Below are positions 4,567 through 5,697 of a stretch of DNA of 5,697 nucleotides, in pieces; the first letter of the stretch is position 1, and the number at the start of each line of letters is the position of its first letter. The stretch comes from Armatimonadota bacterium (GTDB lineage: Bacteria > Armatimonadota > Zipacnadia > Zipacnadales > UBA11051). The stretch is from NCBI GenBank assembly GCA_030612305.1, contig JAUWOG010000177.1:1-5697 (forward strand). Direction: 5' to 3'. The notes below the pieces were generated by a model that was given only the letters and a program-made list of their open reading frames with translations, had not been told where the DNA came from and did no database searches. Both the position numbers and the translations under genes were made by a program.

Positions 4567-5697
4567 TGAATGTGTGGGAAGCCGTCAGGGTCGCTCTGAC
4601 CGGCCTGCTCGCCAACCCGCTGCGCTCTTTCCTGACCATGCTTGGCGTGATCATCGGTGTGGCGGCCGTAATCATCGTCGTCGCCATCGGCCAGGGGATG
4701 AAGCAGGAAACCCTCGATCGCATCCAGGGCATGGGCACCAATCTGCTCACGGTCAGGCCCGGGCCTTCCCGGCGTGGCACCGTCGTCTTGGAGACGCCGA
4801 CAATCAACCTCGAGCACGAAGACGCCGATGAGATCAAGAGAAGCGTCAAGGGCGTCCTCGACGTGGCACCCGAGGTCAGCAGCAGCGTCCAGGCCAAGTA
4901 CCGCAGCAAGAACGTCCGCACGAGGCTGATCGGCACCACGGTGCAATACCAGACTGTGCGCAGCTGGGAGCTGGCCGAAGGGCGGTTCTTTGACCAGTCT
5001 GAAATCCGAGGGCGTAAGCGCGTCTGTGTTATAGGCAGCGAAGTAGTGGATGAGCTGTTCTACGGCAACTCGCCAACCGGCGAATGGATCCGCGTCAACG
5101 GGGTGCCCTTTGAAGTGCTTGGAGCTGCCGGGCCGGTCGGCGGCTCATGGGGAAGTCCGGACAACCAGATCCTCGCACCCATCACGACCGTTCAGCAGCG
5201 TGTGCTGGGGCGGCCATATCTCAGCACCATCGGAGTCTCAGCGCAGAGCCCGGAGGTAGTTGATAAGGTCGAAAAGAGCATCGAGATACTCCTACGGCGA
5301 CGCCACAAGCTGCGCACCGGGCAGCCTAACGATTTCAGAATCATGAAGCAGTCAATGATGCTCAGCAGCATGGCCGAGGCGGGAGAGACAATGACCAGAC
5401 TCCTAGGCGGCATCGCCCTCGTCTCCCTGCTCGTCGGCGGCGTCGGCATCATGAACATCATGCTCGTCTCGGTGACCGAACGCACCCGTGAGATCGGCGT
5501 CCGCAAGGCGGTCGGCGCTCGCAAAGGCGATATTATGTCGCAGTTTCTCATCGAGGCGGTGGTGCTCAGCGTCATCGGCGGCGGCATCGGTATCGGTCTT
5601 GGCGTGGCCGTGTGTAAACTGCTGTCCTCCAAGGGCACCTGGACTACCATCGTCTCGCCGACGTCAATGATCTACGCCTTTGTCTTTGCCGCGGCCG
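4566..5697 (+). CDS. MacB/FtsX-type ABC transporter permease, 3' end missing
   Basis: The frame is open from ATG 4566 to the right edge (377 residues) with no stop, so the gene is truncated by the window. MacB permeases of this type have about 400 residues, so only the end of the last membrane helix and a short tail are probably missing. Order: amphipathic start and TM1 (about 21-43, with NPLRSFLTMLGVIIGVAAVI), a large periplasmic MacB core domain (about 44-277), TM2 (about 278-301), a cytoplasmic coupling segment ERTREIGVRKAVGARKGDI (305-323), TM3 (about 328-352) and the start of TM4 (368 onward). GGVGIMNIMLVSVTERTREI is the family's best conserved stretch. Four helices with a large periplasmic domain define type VII ABC (mechanotransmission) proteins, in which ATP-driven movement acts on periplasmic substrate rather than carrying it through the membrane. 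Its start overlaps the ATPase stop by one base (TGATG). Substrate unknown. Confidence 0.95.
   Translation, partial: MNVWEAVRVALTGLLANPLRSFLTMLGVIIGVAAVIIVVAIGQGMKQETLDRIQGMGTNLLTVRPGPSRRGTVVLETPTINLEHEDADEIKRSVKGVLDVAPEVSSSVQAKYRSKNVRTRLIGTTVQYQTVRSWELAEGRFFDQSEIRGRKRVCVIGSEVVDELFYGNSPTGEWIRVNGVPFEVLGAAGPVGGSWGSPDNQILAPITTVQQRVLGRPYLSTIGVSAQSPEVVDKVEKSIEILLRRRHKLRTGQPNDFRIMKQSMMLSSMAEAGETMTRLLGGIALVSLLVGGVGIMNIMLVSVTERTREIGVRKAVGARKGDIMSQFLIEAVVLSVIGGGIGIGLGVAVCKLLSSKGTWTTIVSPTSMIYAFVFAAA

Overview
The window looks like a piece of a GC-rich genome from a diderm (Gram-negative-type) bacterium. It encodes an outer-membrane TolC-family channel, a periplasmic adaptor, and inner-membrane MacB-type ABC transporter parts. 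Protein-coding third positions favour C for most of the window. I cannot assign a phylum from sequence alone.

Layout. (1) Positions 1-212, minus strand: the 5' end of a gene leaving the window on the left. It starts with GTG behind a good Shine-Dalgarno site and encodes a lipoprotein-type signal peptide. Its left end (1-72) consists of four imperfect 18-bp tandem units; in another minus frame these spell a cysteine-rich six-residue repeat. (2) Positions 213-632: a divergent intergenic region with no convincing gene. It has lower GC than the operon and contains a 10-bp inverted repeat, a 16-bp palindrome, a duplicated 10-bp word and a weak hairpin. (3) Positions 633-5697, plus strand: a tightly packed four-gene operon. 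In order it encodes a TolC-like outer-membrane efflux protein, a very long HlyD/MacA-type membrane fusion protein, a MacB/LolD-type ABC ATPase, and a MacB/FtsX-type permease cut by the right edge. Each later gene starts on or within a few bases of the previous stop (GTGA overlap, TGA then ATG 5 bases later, TGATG overlap), which suggests co-transcription and translational coupling.

How the genes work together. The products fit a complete tripartite ABC efflux or secretion pump. The ATPase and permease form the inner-membrane motor, two copies of each by family analogy. The adaptor spans the periplasm, and the TolC-like trimer provides the outer-membrane exit. Unlike E. coli MacB, ATPase and permease are separate polypeptides. 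The substrate cannot be read from sequence; macrolides, peptides, lipids and siderophores are all possible for this family.

The most unusual points are the adaptor's coiled-coil hairpin (about 320 residues, with a TolC-docking-type R-x3-L-x6-S tip at its centre), a sharp reversal of C/G bias within the adaptor gene near 3520, and the cysteine-repeat puzzle at the left edge. The operon itself belongs to known families, and I see no clear evidence of a wholly new system.
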